DNA of 64,000 nucleotides, taken from the NCBI GenBank assembly GCA_014825775.1, contig MVAQ01000007.1, forward strand, positions 1 to 64,000. Reading direction: 5' to 3'. The stretch comes from Krasilnikovozyma curviuscula (Eukaryota > Basidiomycota > Tremellomycetes > Cystofilobasidiales > Mrakiaceae). Shown here piece by piece: positions 23,382-34,976 of the stretch. The position numbers and the translations under genes are program-made. How positions within the stretch are numbered: position 1 is the stretch's first letter; every line of letters starts with the position of its first letter. Under the pieces are notes generated by a model. That model had not been told where the DNA came from, made no database searches, and saw only the letters and a program-made list of their open reading frames with translations.

Positions 23382-23942
23382 ATGTCCTACTCCATCTGCA
23401 GGAGGTGTCTTTCGGCCCTCAACCAACAGCAACGTCTGCCGCCTTCCTTACGGTTCTTCACCTCAACGGCCGTATCCATGTCAAACCAACGACCTCTAAC
23501 AGTCCCCTTAACACCCCTCAGCTTGCCCGAATCTCCAGTCTGGTCGATAGAAGATACCTTTCATCTTTCGAGTAAGCAGCAACCCCTTCCACCTGCGACA
23601 CTGCAGAAGCTGCACAAGCTCTCCGGTCTAATACCCCCCACTGAAGGCTCAAAGGAATGGGACGAGCTCCAGCGCAGTCTCAGTGGGCTGATAGGCATCG
23701 TCGAGAGCGTGCAAGCCCCCGACGTTGAGAGGATGATCGACTCTGTGAAGGAGGAGGTTGATGCTATGGAGCGCGGATTGGATAGGAAGGATGAGCGTGA
23801 GATCGACGTGGTGTTGAGAGAGATGCATGGACTGGAACAGAAGGTAGAAGGAAAGCCAGGAAAGGATGAGATGGTTGAGAGAGAGGAAATGCTCGCTTTG
23901 GCGGAAAAGGTCAAGGAGCCGTTCTATTACACGAGGAAGTAA
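23382..23942 (+). CDS. Mitochondrial Glu-tRNA(Gln) amidotransferase subunit C-like
   Basis: A single-exon gene of 186 residues. The start MSYSICRRCLSALNQQQ followed by an Arg-rich, acid-free stretch (LRFFTSTAVSMSNQRP) is a typical mitochondrial presequence. The mature part reads LQKLHKLSGLIPPTEGSKEW, DELQRSLSGLIGIVESVQ and APDVERMIDSV, matching the GatC pattern of helix, short loop, helix with L-x-x-I-x-x-V-(D/E)-x-(V/L). GatC helps the GatA/GatB complex turn Glu-tRNA(Gln) into Gln-tRNA(Gln) in mitochondria. The C-terminal part is a charged coiled coil. An upstream in-frame ATG (23334) would add a hydrophobic stretch overlapping a TATA-like element and is less likely. The family assignment rests on weak similarity. 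Confidence 0.7.
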   Translation: MSYSICRRCLSALNQQQRLPPSLRFFTSTAVSMSNQRPLTVPLTPLSLPESPVWSIEDTFHLSSKQQPLPPATLQKLHKLSGLIPPTEGSKEWDELQRSLSGLIGIVESVQAPDVERMIDSVKEEVDAMERGLDRKDEREIDVVLREMHGLEQKVEGKPGKDEMVEREEMLALAEKVKEPFYYTRK

Positions 23943-24918
23943 AGGTAGAGACGAATGGTATTATATAAGAAACACTCTCATCCTCCACCGTATTCATGAG
24001 TCCGTCTCGTTGAAAATACAAAGATTCAGTCGCCGAGCAGTCGCGTGTAGTTCACCATCTCTCTTCGATCCCAGCAGTTCTCATTTGAAATTACCCCTTG
24101 AACAGCCTGAATTTTGCTTGATGGACCGATACAGCTAGTTATCTTGTTGATCTACTGCGCAACATGTATCTCTAGTTTGAGGGTTAGGAGCGCCTAAACC
24201 TTGGTAGCAGAGTCAGATTAATTAATCGCGTCACTACACCAGCTGCTGCAAATACAGCTGTCTCTGGCAGCAAACATCTGATCTAACGCTATCTTCAAAG
24301 GAAAAAAAGGCTGAGAAGATAGAACTGGACTATCGTTGGGATTTGCTAGAATCAAGGTAAGCTTTTCCCCCTGGTCTCGTGTGCAGACCAACCCTAGTCG
24401 AAGTGCAGACGGGAGAGACACCCGTCTTTCACCCATTTTTTTAACATTTCCCACTGGCTAACTCATCCCATCCTTGCCTTTAAACGATCCTCCAGCCTAT
24501 TGAGCTATCTAGTCAACCAGAACTCAGCTCAAAATTTCGACTGTGCTCTGAAAATCAACCAACGTTTCCCCTTGGGAGCAATTTTCCCGCACGTTATCGA
24601 TCTCGCTCTCACCACCCAGTGGGGCCTGACTGAAGGAACCCATCCATCCCAAACCTCATCCAATCAATCTGTATATCTAACTCAGGAGTAGTGGAAGGCC
24701 ATCATGTTGAAGGTACGTATCCCTATTAACCTGCTGTAGTAGAGCGGCTGCGTTGCTTTCCTCAGTCAGCAGCAGCTACTTAGCGTCACTGGATGAGCAG
24801 ACGCGAAGCTTTCCCTCCAATCTCTTGCTCATCGACATAGTATACTGATACCGCTTTGTATTATTTACATGTACACGAACTGCCTTTGCCTTGCGTTCGT
24901 TGGTCTCTGCTGCCCCTG
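23943..24918. other. Intergenic region upstream of the Sch9-like kinase
   Basis: A ~976-nt gap. A non-coding 5' exon of the kinase may lie around 24690-24720, where ATCATGTTGAAG is directly followed by GTACGT. Otherwise I see nothing gene-like. Confidence 0.45.
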
Positions 24919-27900
24919 ATGACAACCCCCGCGACGCCAACTTCGCCTCCTATCCCCATCGCTCTACACAAACCCTTTCAACAGTTCTGGCCTCACGCAC
25001 CGTCCGATCAAGTTACACCCAAAGCATCCGCTAACCCCCAGCCCAACCCGTTCGACAGCCAACCTCTCCAAAAGGCCGACTCGAGCCAGCGGCTCCATAA
25101 CGGCCTCAACTCCACCGCCGGAGGTTCACAGCAGCTACCTAGGAGTGAGAGTACCACCAGCTTGAGTGGCTCCAGAGGGGGCTTCAAGACACCGACACTC
25201 GGTGAATTTCCTTCTGGTGTTCAGGCGGGAGGAGGGGTGACGCATCAGACCCAACACGGTGGGTTTGGACCGGGCAGCATTGGGTAAGTCTCTCTCTTTG
25301 ATTTAAGTCTCGTTCTTTCGATTTTTTGTTTGTTTGTGGAACGAAGCGGAAAGCACAGGACTCGAAGATCAGAGAAGGAGCGCATACAATGCAGTGGAAG
25401 TACGCAGCGGAAGTTTTTTGAGAGGGTGACAATGGGAAGAGATGTGGCGCCTTCTTGGCTCTCCTGCAGAAGATATGAATGGGAGAGAGGGAGAACAGCT
25501 ATAAGATGGAATGCCAGTTGCCTCTTGGGGGCTCACTTCAGGTGAACATCTTGTCGTCATCATCAATGCGGGGTGGGACAAGGCCTCTGAGGGGCAAAGG
25601 GCGGCTTGAAGGGCGACCAGGGAATGACGCCCGCCCGCGTCGACCCTCGAAGGCTTACCTTATGCTTGTTTATGGGATGGAATGTGTAATCCCGTGTCTT
25701 ATATTTCTCGTATATTTCCCCTACCCGTCATTCACTGTTTTCCTTCAACCACGACTGACGCTTTTCTGAATGCTGGCTATTCGCTCTTTCTCGCTACCGC
25801 CGTCTGAAAATCCCTATCCACGTTGTTCTCCTCACCTTAACACCACCTCAAACCTCACTGCTCATTTTCTCAACCTCAGTGCTCGACTACCCTTAACACC
25901 TGGTCCATCAGCAACAACTTCCCTCTCGATAGCACCTCCCAACCTCGACACCCAACTCGCCTCGCCCCCGTCTCTCCGCCGAGCACCTTCAGCATTATCT
26001 ACAACGTCGCCTTTAGCATTCAACTTGGTATTACCACCTAATCCCCGCTTCCCAACTGCTTCCACCATCACCAGCACCAACTCCACGAGCACGACACCCC
26101 CATCTCAACTCAACATATCCGATACCATTCCGTCAACGCCCACAGGCGATGGGTCACTTCTGCCAGGCGGCATCCCAACAGGTGTTCAAACGCCTCTTGC
26201 ACAGGGCTACTCACCAAATGTGCCCCCGAAGGGCCACTTGACCATCAAGCTCCTTTCTGCACGCGGCCTGTTGGCCGGTTACAAGAAACCGTACATCGTC
26301 GCGTCCTTCGAGCAGAACGAGTATGTCTCGCGCGAGCCATTGCAGCCTGGTGAGAAGCGGGAGGAACTTGAGAAGGGTACCGCTGTCAACATTGGCAACT
26401 CTGCACCGCATACCCCAGGTGGTGTGATTGGTGGTAGTGGGGGTTTGGGTTTCGGAAGTATCAGTAGAGCGTTCGATTTGGCAGCTAGAAGCAGGACGAA
26501 GACAAAGTTGACGCTCCCAACGGGAAAAGGCGGGACTCCGGCAGCAGCGGCGACGCCTATAACTGATGACATGAAGAAGGAGGAGAGGAAAGATGTGAGC
26601 GATGTGGGTGAGGTTGAATGGAAATGCGAAGTGACATTGTGAGTTTTTATGGTACTATTTCTGATTCTAAAACAGAAGTTTTGAAAAGGAATTACTGATA
26701 TATCTGGGCTTGTTTTGGCGCAGTGACTTGATCTCTACGACTTCGCTCCTGTACCTCACGGTTTACGACCGAGAACCCATTAATGGGGGAGAGGGCTTCC
26801 TTGGCATGCGTGCGATCAAGCCGGTCCTCAAGAACGGTTTTGGAGTCGAGCAGTGGTTCCGCCTGGAGGGTAGAGGGGACGAGGACGAAGGTGATATTCC
26901 GGGATTCACGAACGGCGCTGGGGGGGAGAAGGGACGATTGAATGGGAAAGGTATGGACAGAGGGAGCGTCAAGATTGGTATCAGGTTTGATTTGGCTAGC
27001 GTAAGTCTTCGTCCTCTTCCGCTTCGAAGTGATGGGTGATGTAACTCAGTCTGACTTCCTTCCTCTCAACAGTCGAAGAAACACCTCACGCCCAAAGATT
27101 TTGAGTTCCTGAAGCTCATCGGCCGGGGCACGTTCGGAAGAGTCTTTCAGGTCCGAAAACGCGACACAAAACGAATCTACGCCATGAAAGTCCTTTCAAA
27201 AAAAGAAATCGTTGCCAAAAAAGAGGTTGAACATACGATTGGAGAACGCAAGATCCTCAAGACGTCACTTGAATGTCCTTTCTTGGTTGGACTCAAGTTC
27301 TCGTTTCAGACGGAGAAACAGCTCTACTTCGTCACGGACTTTAAAGGTGGTGGAGAGCTGTTCTGGCATTTACAAAAGGAAGGGAGGTTCACCGAGGAGA
27401 GGGCTAGGTTTTACATCGCTGAACTTGTTCTTGCACTGGAGCATTTGCACAAGTATGGTATTGTCTACCGGTGAGTTATCCATGGTGTTCCAGTCCCTGG
27501 TTCATTGATGCTGAACCTCCTCCCCGCACCAGTGATCTCAAACCTGAGAACATTCTTCTTGACGCTACCGGACACGTTGCCCTTTGTGATTTCGGTCTCA
27601 GTAAACCTGATCTGGGTGCGGACCAGCTTACCAACACCTTTTGTGGAACCACAGAGTACGTCCACTGTCACTTTCGTTGGCTTTAAGCCAATTCTGATCA
27701 GATCCTCCTTTTCTAGGTACCTCGCTCCAGAAGTGCTTCTTGACGATAACGGCTACTCTAAGTTGGTGGATTTCTGGTCGTTAGGTGTTTTGCTGTTCGA
27801 GATGTGTTGTGGTTGGTCGCCGTTCTACGCTGAAGACACGCAACAGATGTACAAGAACATCTGTTTCGGTAAAATTAGATTTCCAAAAGGTGTCATTGGC

Positions 27901-28621
27901 GATGATGGAAAGCAGTTTGTTAAACAGGTGAGTGGGCTGTGTTTTTCTCTTTATGCTCGACGGGTCTGACCCTCATTTCCCACGATAGCTTCTCAATAGA
28001 AACCCACAACACCGTCTAGGAGCAACTCGGGATGCTGAAGAACTCAAACAACATGCATTCTTCAAATCAATTGACTGGGTCCAACTCGGGAAGAAGCAGC
28101 TCACACCACCTTTCAAACCTCTCGTACCATCCGATGAATCCACCGCCAACTTCGATCCCGAGTTCACCGAAGCTAGCGTGATGGGAGCGAACCCCTTTGA
28201 AGAAGATGATCCTGAAGAAGGTTGGGTCAACAAGAAGTCTGACGGACCTTCCAAGAGCAATGGCATGTCGATTGGGAATTCTGGCAATGGCCATGCTGGG
28301 GGAGCTCATTATATGGGTCGCGGAGTCAACATCTCAAGTGGAAGTCCTTTGACGAGCTCGGTTCAGGAGAATTTCAGAGGTTTCACCTATAGTGGTGAGA
28401 GCATGAGCTTGATGGGCTCCTCACTGGTCGACGCCAGTCTTGGTAACTACGACGAGGACGAAGACGAGGTGCTTGAGCCTGAAGAAGATGCGTTAGACAC
28501 GGAGGATTACGATGAAGATGCTGAAGATGGTGATCAGGAGATGATGGACGATGGTGAGGGCGAGAACGATAATGGCATGGGTATGAGGTACGCTGCACCA
28601 CCTGCACATCTGCTTCGTTGA
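24919..28621 (+). CDS. Sch9-like AGC Ser/Thr kinase with N-terminal C2 domain
   Basis: The start is taken at [13 protein letters not shown] (24919). Exon 1 ends at 25283 and the frame resumes at 25880 ([11 protein letters not shown]), a 596-nt intron. A C2-type domain follows ([30 protein letters not shown]; later [20 protein letters not shown]), interrupted by a Gly/Thr-rich loop of about 90 residues. The AGC catalytic domain has [66 protein letters not shown] (activation loop), and the hydrophobic motif [13 protein letters not shown]2 plus AGC kinase is the Sch9 architecture (TORC1 target controlling ribosome biogenesis, nutrient sensing and lifespan). The protein ends with a strongly acidic tail ([15 protein letters not shown]...) after the hydrophobic motif. 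Confidence 0.9.
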
Positions 28622-29445
28622 TCTCTCTGCATGATAAGACATGAGGCTGACTGAGATTTCGGTAATTGGTAATTTAAAACAGTGGTATCATACGACGGAC
28701 AAGCGACATTCAGATGAGAGACTAGCAGAAACTATACTATCGGAGCTCTTCACTTCAACCGCGTTCTAATTTATCAAACTATGGGTTTCCTGCTGTGTCA
28801 AATCGAACTTGGCTTCGCTTCCTTGCATTTTCTTTATCATCCTTCATCAACAATCCGCCCGACAACATACAACAACAAATAACCTCTAACTTAATCAACG
28901 TGTCACGTCTTAATAAACCTTTATATCCCTCAGCTCCCAGGTCAGATGTTTGGTCGTTTGTGATAAACTTTTTTTTCTTTCTCCCTGTTCGGAATGTGTT
29001 TTCTTCTTCTACAGGATGCGTGCTCTTTATATTTGTAGCTGTATTACGTAGAGCAATGTGTTGCACTCCAATTATTGTCGTCCACTCGAATCCATCTGCT
29101 GAAGATTGACTAGCGCATGTGCATCTTATTGGGGACAACTAACGGTCACAGACGCGTGTAGGCTTGCGGGAGATACGACATGGCATTCTGAAAGCGTTTG
29201 AAGGTTGCGTCCACTGTGGGGTGTCGCATTTGAGAGTTGGCTGACACTGACGACGAGAGGAGAGCGAACGACCGTTGGACGTGCTGCGTTTCCAGGCGGA
29301 CACCGGACATCACGGTGTCGTTCACCTCATATCATCATGCCGGTGCACACACACGCCGCCGCGTCAAATGGAGAACTTAACGGTGACTTTGTGCCCGTCA
29401 CCTGACACGGACAACGAAAATGTGGATGTATATATGTGTATATCA
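28622..29445. other. Convergent intergenic region
   Basis: An 824-nt gap between the 3' ends of the Sch9-like kinase (+) and the MFS transporter (-). Open frames on either strand (28779-29138 and neighbours) lack support. Nothing else is visible. Confidence 0.5.
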
Positions 29446-32400
29446 TTACTTCTCCTTCCCGACCTCCATCCTGTCTGCGTCCCCCCCAGTCAGCGTCCGA
29501 TCCGCACTGACCGCATCGTCACCAGCACCGAACTCCGTCTCCGGCTCCTTCAGGTCAGTATCTTTCTCGCCAGTATTCGGGAGAGAGACGGAGGTGAGAC
29601 CTTCGCTCTGGCCGGTTTTGCCTGCCGTCGCTTGGGCGGCGAAGGTGTATTTTCTGCAAGAGATGTTGCAAGTCAGGAGTCAGTGACTCGTAGAGTGACA
29701 AGTACGCCAGGAAGAGAGAGAGAGAGAGGTATATTACCTTTCCATGGTATAGTGTCGGATGAAGAGACATGCCTGGGAAAAGTAGGTGACAGGTGACGGT
29801 GTCAACACTACATACTCTGGATATAATCGATTCGAGACAGGTTTGCAAAACTCACAACGAACGCGCTCCCTAAGATGGGTAAGCAGAAGATCCAGACAGT
29901 CCTGATCGACTGACTGAGCGCGTTGAGCACCTCACTCCGCAGCTCGAGCGGCTCGATCGTCTGCAAGCCCGTGTAGTCTCCACTCAGTATTGCCGTCGAA
30001 ACACTCGTCGAGTCTAACGTCGGTATCGCGGAGATCCTGGTGCGCAGCTCGGAGCCGAGGATGGTCCCCCCAAGGGAGACACCGATGGTGGACGAGAAGA
30101 GTTTGACAAGCGTTACCGCGCCCGTGGTGCTGGCCATTTCCTTCAGCGGCATCTGTTCGTCATGCGTTTCAATATAACATCAGCCTACCCTGTTTCGAAA
30201 GTAGAGATAGAGATAAATACGTAAAAAGGGGACGTACAGCAGCTTGACAAGCCAGCATCGGCGGAAGATACATTAGTCCGAACCAAAACGATGTCACAGC
30301 GCCTATCACCATCTGCACGGGCAGGCTCGTGGTCGGCGTCAGGAACAGGAAGCCGATCATGCCTAGAGTCATGCATAGGAGTCCAACCTGCATTGTTTCT
30401 CGGGTGCGTTTCAGGTATGACACCATTGGGCCGGTGATGATAGTAGTGATTGTGGTTGCTAATTGGCGAGGGATCGAATCGAAGGCATGTTATTGTCAGC
30501 TGGGCGTGTGGTGTGGTGTGGTGTATGTTAAGATGGAAATGATAAGGTGAAATTCGTTTACTTACGGACAGCGATGCACAACATGAGCACTCCTGAGCGG
30601 AGAGGGGAGACACCGAAGACACCCTGGAAGTAGATCTGTTGACGCAAGGGACGGACGAGCTGGGGTCAGATCGACGAAGAAGATGGGAGAGAAAGAGGGA
30701 TTTGAAAGTGGTAGCCTACGGGGAGGTAGTAGTTGACTGAGAGAGTCGAGATACCATGGGCCATCATGCACCAGAACAAGAGGCCCGTCGTCCTGTTTGT
30801 GAGCAGTCGAGGGGGGATGACAGCGTTCCTCTTCGTCTGTCGTACCCAAAATTTTCAGCGTAGTCCTTCGCGAAATCAAAATTCGCTCTATAAACCGACT
30901 CACCTTGAACTCAACGACTATGGCAGCCGCAAACACGACGACGCCGACGACCAGCAGCGCGATCGTCGTCCTGTTGTCCCAGCCGTCGCTCGTCGCCGTG
31001 CTGAACCCGCCCAGCAGTATGCCCGTGCCGCTGATGAGGAGAAAAACACCAAGGAAGTCGAACGTAGCCATGAACTCCTGCTTCGTCATTTTTTTGGTAG
31101 GGTTCAGCTTGAGGAGGAGCGCGAGCATGACGCATGCGATGGCACCTGTTGGGAGACTTGCAAAGAGGCGCGTTAGTTAAATATAGACTAGATGTGTAGG
31201 AAAACAAAAAGAGAAAAAAAAATTACTTGATCCAGAAACTTTTTAGGAATAGGGGAAGGGCATAGTCCGTGAGAAGTTTTGGGTGGAGTGAACACGTGTG
31301 ACAAAGGCAGAGACTCACCACCATCGCCATGACGCCTTCTCCGTCAGAGCTAGGAAAGGAAAACAAGAGAGCGACCGGTACTTGTTTATTAAAACCCAAA
31401 TGAAGAGAACCCCGAAAAGAATAGACCGCTGAACTCACCTCCGCCAATGAGAGGTCCAACGACACTCGAGGTACCCCACATGCTGTTCAAAGCCCACAAC
31501 AAAACACAAGTCTGAGCACTGGCAGAAAATACCGGAAAGAAAAGAATACAACGAATTGACTCACGCTCCGATGATACCACCGTATTTACTCCTCTGACGC
31601 AGCGTGACAATATCGCTGAGGATGACATTCGTGAGGACGAGGATGGCGCCGCCGCCGATACCTATCACAGCGTCGTCAGTAGTGAACCTTTATACAGCAA
31701 AAGAGACGAGAGGAAAGTGTTAAAGAAAGAAGTCGATGATTACCTTGGACAGCTCTACAGGCGATCAGCCAGTTCATGCTCTAAATACAACCACGCGCGA
31801 AGCAAAAATAAGAAATAAAAAAAATGTCAGGTTCCAAGCAATCGATGCCGCCATTGACCAACGTCGCATGGACAGACAGAAAGAGGAAAGTATGAGAAGA
31901 CTTACTTGAGCACCACCACACAAGCCACTACCTAACAGAAAGATAAAGATGCAAGGGTACAGCACCTGCTTCCTCCCAAACACATCCGAAAGTTTCCCCC
32001 ACTGTCCCAGTCCATCAACAGCCCCAAAAGTCTGTCAGCAACATCGACTATTCAGATTTAAACTTTCGCCTGGGACGTACAAGAGGTACCAGAGCGGCAC
32101 AAGTGAGGAGATACGACACGCCGACCCAGGCATACGAGCCCCCGTCGCCCCCAAGGTCCGCAGATATCGTCGGCAGCGCCGTGGTGACGATCGTGCTGTC
32201 CAACGCAGCGAGGAACGTCGTTATACAGAGTGCTACAAGAACCAGAGGGATATCTACCGCGTTCCCAAAGGAGAGGAGGGGTTAGCGACGAATTTGACGA
32301 GAAGGAGAGAGAGAGAGAACGGGCGGCTTCACTGTTTTTGGGGAGGTCGATGGCTTCTTCTGCTGCTCTGAACTTGGCTCCATGCGATGTATCCACGGGC

Positions 32401-32528
32401 TCCTCTTGTAACTGGTGTGCCTTGAGATCATCAGCGTCGTCGTTCGAGACCAAGAAGTTTGCTGCTGTGGTCGCTGGTAAGTCTGAGAGGTTGGCTCGCT
32501 GGGCCTCAAGGTCGACGGACTGCACCAT
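29446..32528 (-). CDS. MFS multidrug transporter, DHA14 (14-TM) type
   Basis: The start MVQSVDLEAQRAN is at 32528 and the stop at 29446. Many short exons encode about 570 residues. After an acidic N-terminal tail of about 75 residues the helices start with LVALCITTFLAALDSTIV and TTALPTIS. Signature motifs are YGQLSDVFGRKQV (loop 2-3 motif A), ACRAVQGIGGGAI (motif B), and SSVVGPLIGGAL (motif C). Later helices include FDFLGVFLLISGTGILLGG, LLVVGVVVFAAAIVVEF, LFWCMMAHGIS and MVIGAVTSFWFGLMYLPPM. The order is that of drug:H+ antiporters of the DHA2/DHA14 family at the plasma membrane or vacuole. The tail is acidic (EPETEFGAGDD). No biosynthetic cluster sits beside it, so the substrate is unknown. 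Confidence 0.9.
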
Positions 32529-32899
32529 TCGAGGTCGGGAAATCAGAGTAGCTTCAGGGAAGAAAGGGGGCAGATGACCGTTTGCAAGCAAAAATAATAG
32601 ACACCGGCTGAGTGGGACGTATTGAAATTTTGAGGCGGACAACGAACGGACTCAGCCGCACGCACGCACGCACGCACAGTATCAGGCCATCACTTTTCCA
32701 GTCAAGAGTGCATCGAGATACATGTATGGCGTAGCTTTTCATGCTTTTTTTTTTTGTCCTTCTCAGATTGGTCGAGCAAAAATGGCCTAGAACCTTCATG
32801 AATAATGCGCAAGTGACGCCTTGCGTACGCTGTTATAGGTGGGAGCAAAACCAGTTAAATAGACATCCTGAGGGTTACTGCTTTCTCCTTCAGCAGTTT
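32529..32899. other. MFS promoter region with (CACG)n-type repeat
   Basis: The gap holds the MFS promoter and the lactonase 3' flank. A run of GCAC units lies at about 32658-32679. No gene is seen. Confidence 0.5.
32658..32679. repeat. (GCAC)n microsatellite
   Basis: About five tandem GCAC tetranucleotides in the region upstream of the MFS transporter start. Confidence 0.75.
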
Positions 32900-34292
32900 C
32901 TAAAGTACCAACACATGTGTGAGTGCCTTTTTGACGAATCCGCCTTCCTTCAGTCCCTTGACCTCAACCTCACTCCAAAAACCCGCGTCATCAACCTCGA
33001 AGAGACTAGCGAACCCGTCCTCCTGTCCAAACACGATCAGATTCTCCTCTTTCTCTCCCAAAAAACCCACACCTCTAAACTCTCTACCCTTTCGGGGGGC
33101 GAAGAACGGCTGGGATGCGTGTGCAGCGATGGAACCGTCACCTGCGACGGTAAAGGAGGCAATCACGTCCACAGGCGTGCCTACGAGTGTTCTAGTCGAT
33201 GCCAGAATCGTGTTCGTCGACGCATGGAAGAGGAGTTCAGCGCCAGAGGGCGCAGGCTTGCTCGCTGGTGGCATGGGCACGCTGTGGTTTGGTGGGAGGA
33301 TGGAGTAAGTCGAGATGAGTTTGAAGGGCGAGACCGTATGATGTGTGATTGTACACGAGAGCTCGTTAAGTGTGTAGAGGTGGTTTGCTGGCGCAGACGA
33401 CCCCGAGGAAAGAGAATATCAGGCTGGTTTGCAATTAGAAGTGACAAGAAAGGTAACTTACCATCTGCCGAAACGACAATATGTCTACAACCACCCCCTT
33501 CCTCCATCTTAAACCTCCCCGAACTCTCCCACCCTCCCTCAGGTGTCAACTTGAGCCTCTGGACTGCGTCGCTTCCCAGATCAACTACCCACACCTCCCC
33601 GAGCTTGGGGACGTCCACAACCTGGTGCGCATGCGCTGCTTCCTGGCGCTCAGGGTTGAAGACAGCTGGGTTGGAGGAGGAGGGTGTGTATGGCAGGCTG
33701 AAGACGTTTTGGAGGGGCGCGAAGGAAGCGAAGTGGCCATTAGGCAGGAGTGGGAGGAGTGTTGCTTGGCCGCTGCCGTACTACGTATCCGTGGTGAAAA
33801 GTGAGAAAAAGAGGAGGTATGGTGTCAGTGATGATGGATTGATGAGAGAGCAGAGAGTAGGAAGACGGAAGACGATACCGATGCGCCTGCTCTCCTCTTT
33901 CCATCCTCTTGAATACGGCCCTCATCCCGTACCCTCTACACACACAGACACGCAGAAGCAAAATAGAGTAATAAGATATATCTATCACTCACAGCAGCAA
34001 CCGCCAAAGCTTTCCCATTGTTGACAACCTGGGCGTGACATGGGTATTCCCCCACGGCGACCTCGCCGACCTTCCTGGTCTCATCCCCCTCGACCTCCCA
34101 CGCTGCAATTAAGCCACTCTCGACCTCCAAGCAGGCGTAAAGGAGAGCTTTGTTGGTAGGGTGGGGTACAAGCCAGGACGCCTTGTCGCCGATGGGCAAG
34201 GAGGATAAAGGAGTAAGGGTGGATGGTGGAGTGAACTGCAAACGGGTCAACGAAGGGTTGTAAGAGCCGGTGAATAGAGTAGTGGATGTCAT
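32900..34292 (-). CDS. Lactonase, seven-bladed beta-propeller (YbhE/Pgl-like)
   Basis: Three or more exons on the minus strand. The start MTSTTLFTGSYNPSLTRL is followed by SLPIGDKASWLVPHP, LLYACLEVESGLIAAW, GEYPCHAQVVNNGKALAV, then YGSGQATLLPL, AHAHQVVDVPKLGEVWVVDL, GCRHIVVSADGNHLYTLNEL and PRKGREFRGVGFLGE. Repeats of the type (P)-x-(G)-x-x-x-V-x-D-L-G-x-D and H-x-(V/S)-x-x-x-x-(G/N)-x-x-(L/V)-Y-x-x-x-E-L are those of the 6-phosphogluconolactonase / carboxymuconate-cyclase-like family (PF10282). Related proteins hydrolyse 6-phosphogluconolactone or form muconolactones; the actual substrate here is uncertain. A long open frame on the other strand (32741-34024) is antisense to it and is rejected as a gene. 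Confidence 0.85.
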
Positions 34293-34976
34293 CGTTGTCT
34301 CGCTTTATAAAAGGAAGTTGTGGTTGGGAAAGAGAAAAAAAAGAGAAAGAGAGATAGTATGAGGCAAACCCGTTGAAATTTCGGTGGTTTCGCTAAAACT
34401 GCCGGTCAACGCATCGACCGACTAGAGACGGATGAGAAAGACTAAACGACCAATTTTTGCTTGACTCTTTAGAAATTGCAAACCTCTATGTGTTGAATAC
34501 AGGTATAATAGAGGTTTCAGCTTCGTTGAGACAGCAAAAGGAAGCGTCGTTTCACAGCTTGCTGCCATGCTCTCACTGCGGAAAGAAAGATTAAAATTAA
34601 ATTATTTCGACAGGTTGTAGCATAAGAAAGCTACAAAAGCAGAACAATCATACAAATCTCTATCTTCGTCTGTCCGTAGAGCTAGCAGGAACCCACATGA
34701 GCAGAGTGGCATAGCGCCTCCTCTGAACTCGCAATGTTGCCAATTAATGAAGGATCAGGTTGAAAATACTCCCAATCGTACGTATTGTATCCCTACTTTA
34801 AACTGATACGTTTGCTGTATCTAGCTAAAACATTTACTTAATATGACGAAAAACAAAGACCTTCCCTTTCTGTAACGCGTTTTGCTTTCCCTTCTCCTTT
34901 TCCCACGCTGAGCTTCGCTGCTGAAGAAAAAAGCAACAGCTCCCCTTCAACGAGATTAGTGTCATCCTTTACAAAA
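34293..34976. other. Divergent promoter region
   Basis: A 684-nt gap between the lactonase (-) and FHA-protein (+) starts. A CTTTATAAAAGG element at about 34301-34312 lies very close to the lactonase ATG, which would be unusually near for a TATA box. Purine and pyrimidine tracts are present. No gene is seen. Confidence 0.45.

Noticed and set aside
32741..34024. 427-codon open frame on the plus strand
   Set aside because: It is antisense to the lactonase gene, spans its exons and introns, has Arg/Trp/Cys-rich non-domain sequence, and the minus-strand model is clearly a beta-propeller.
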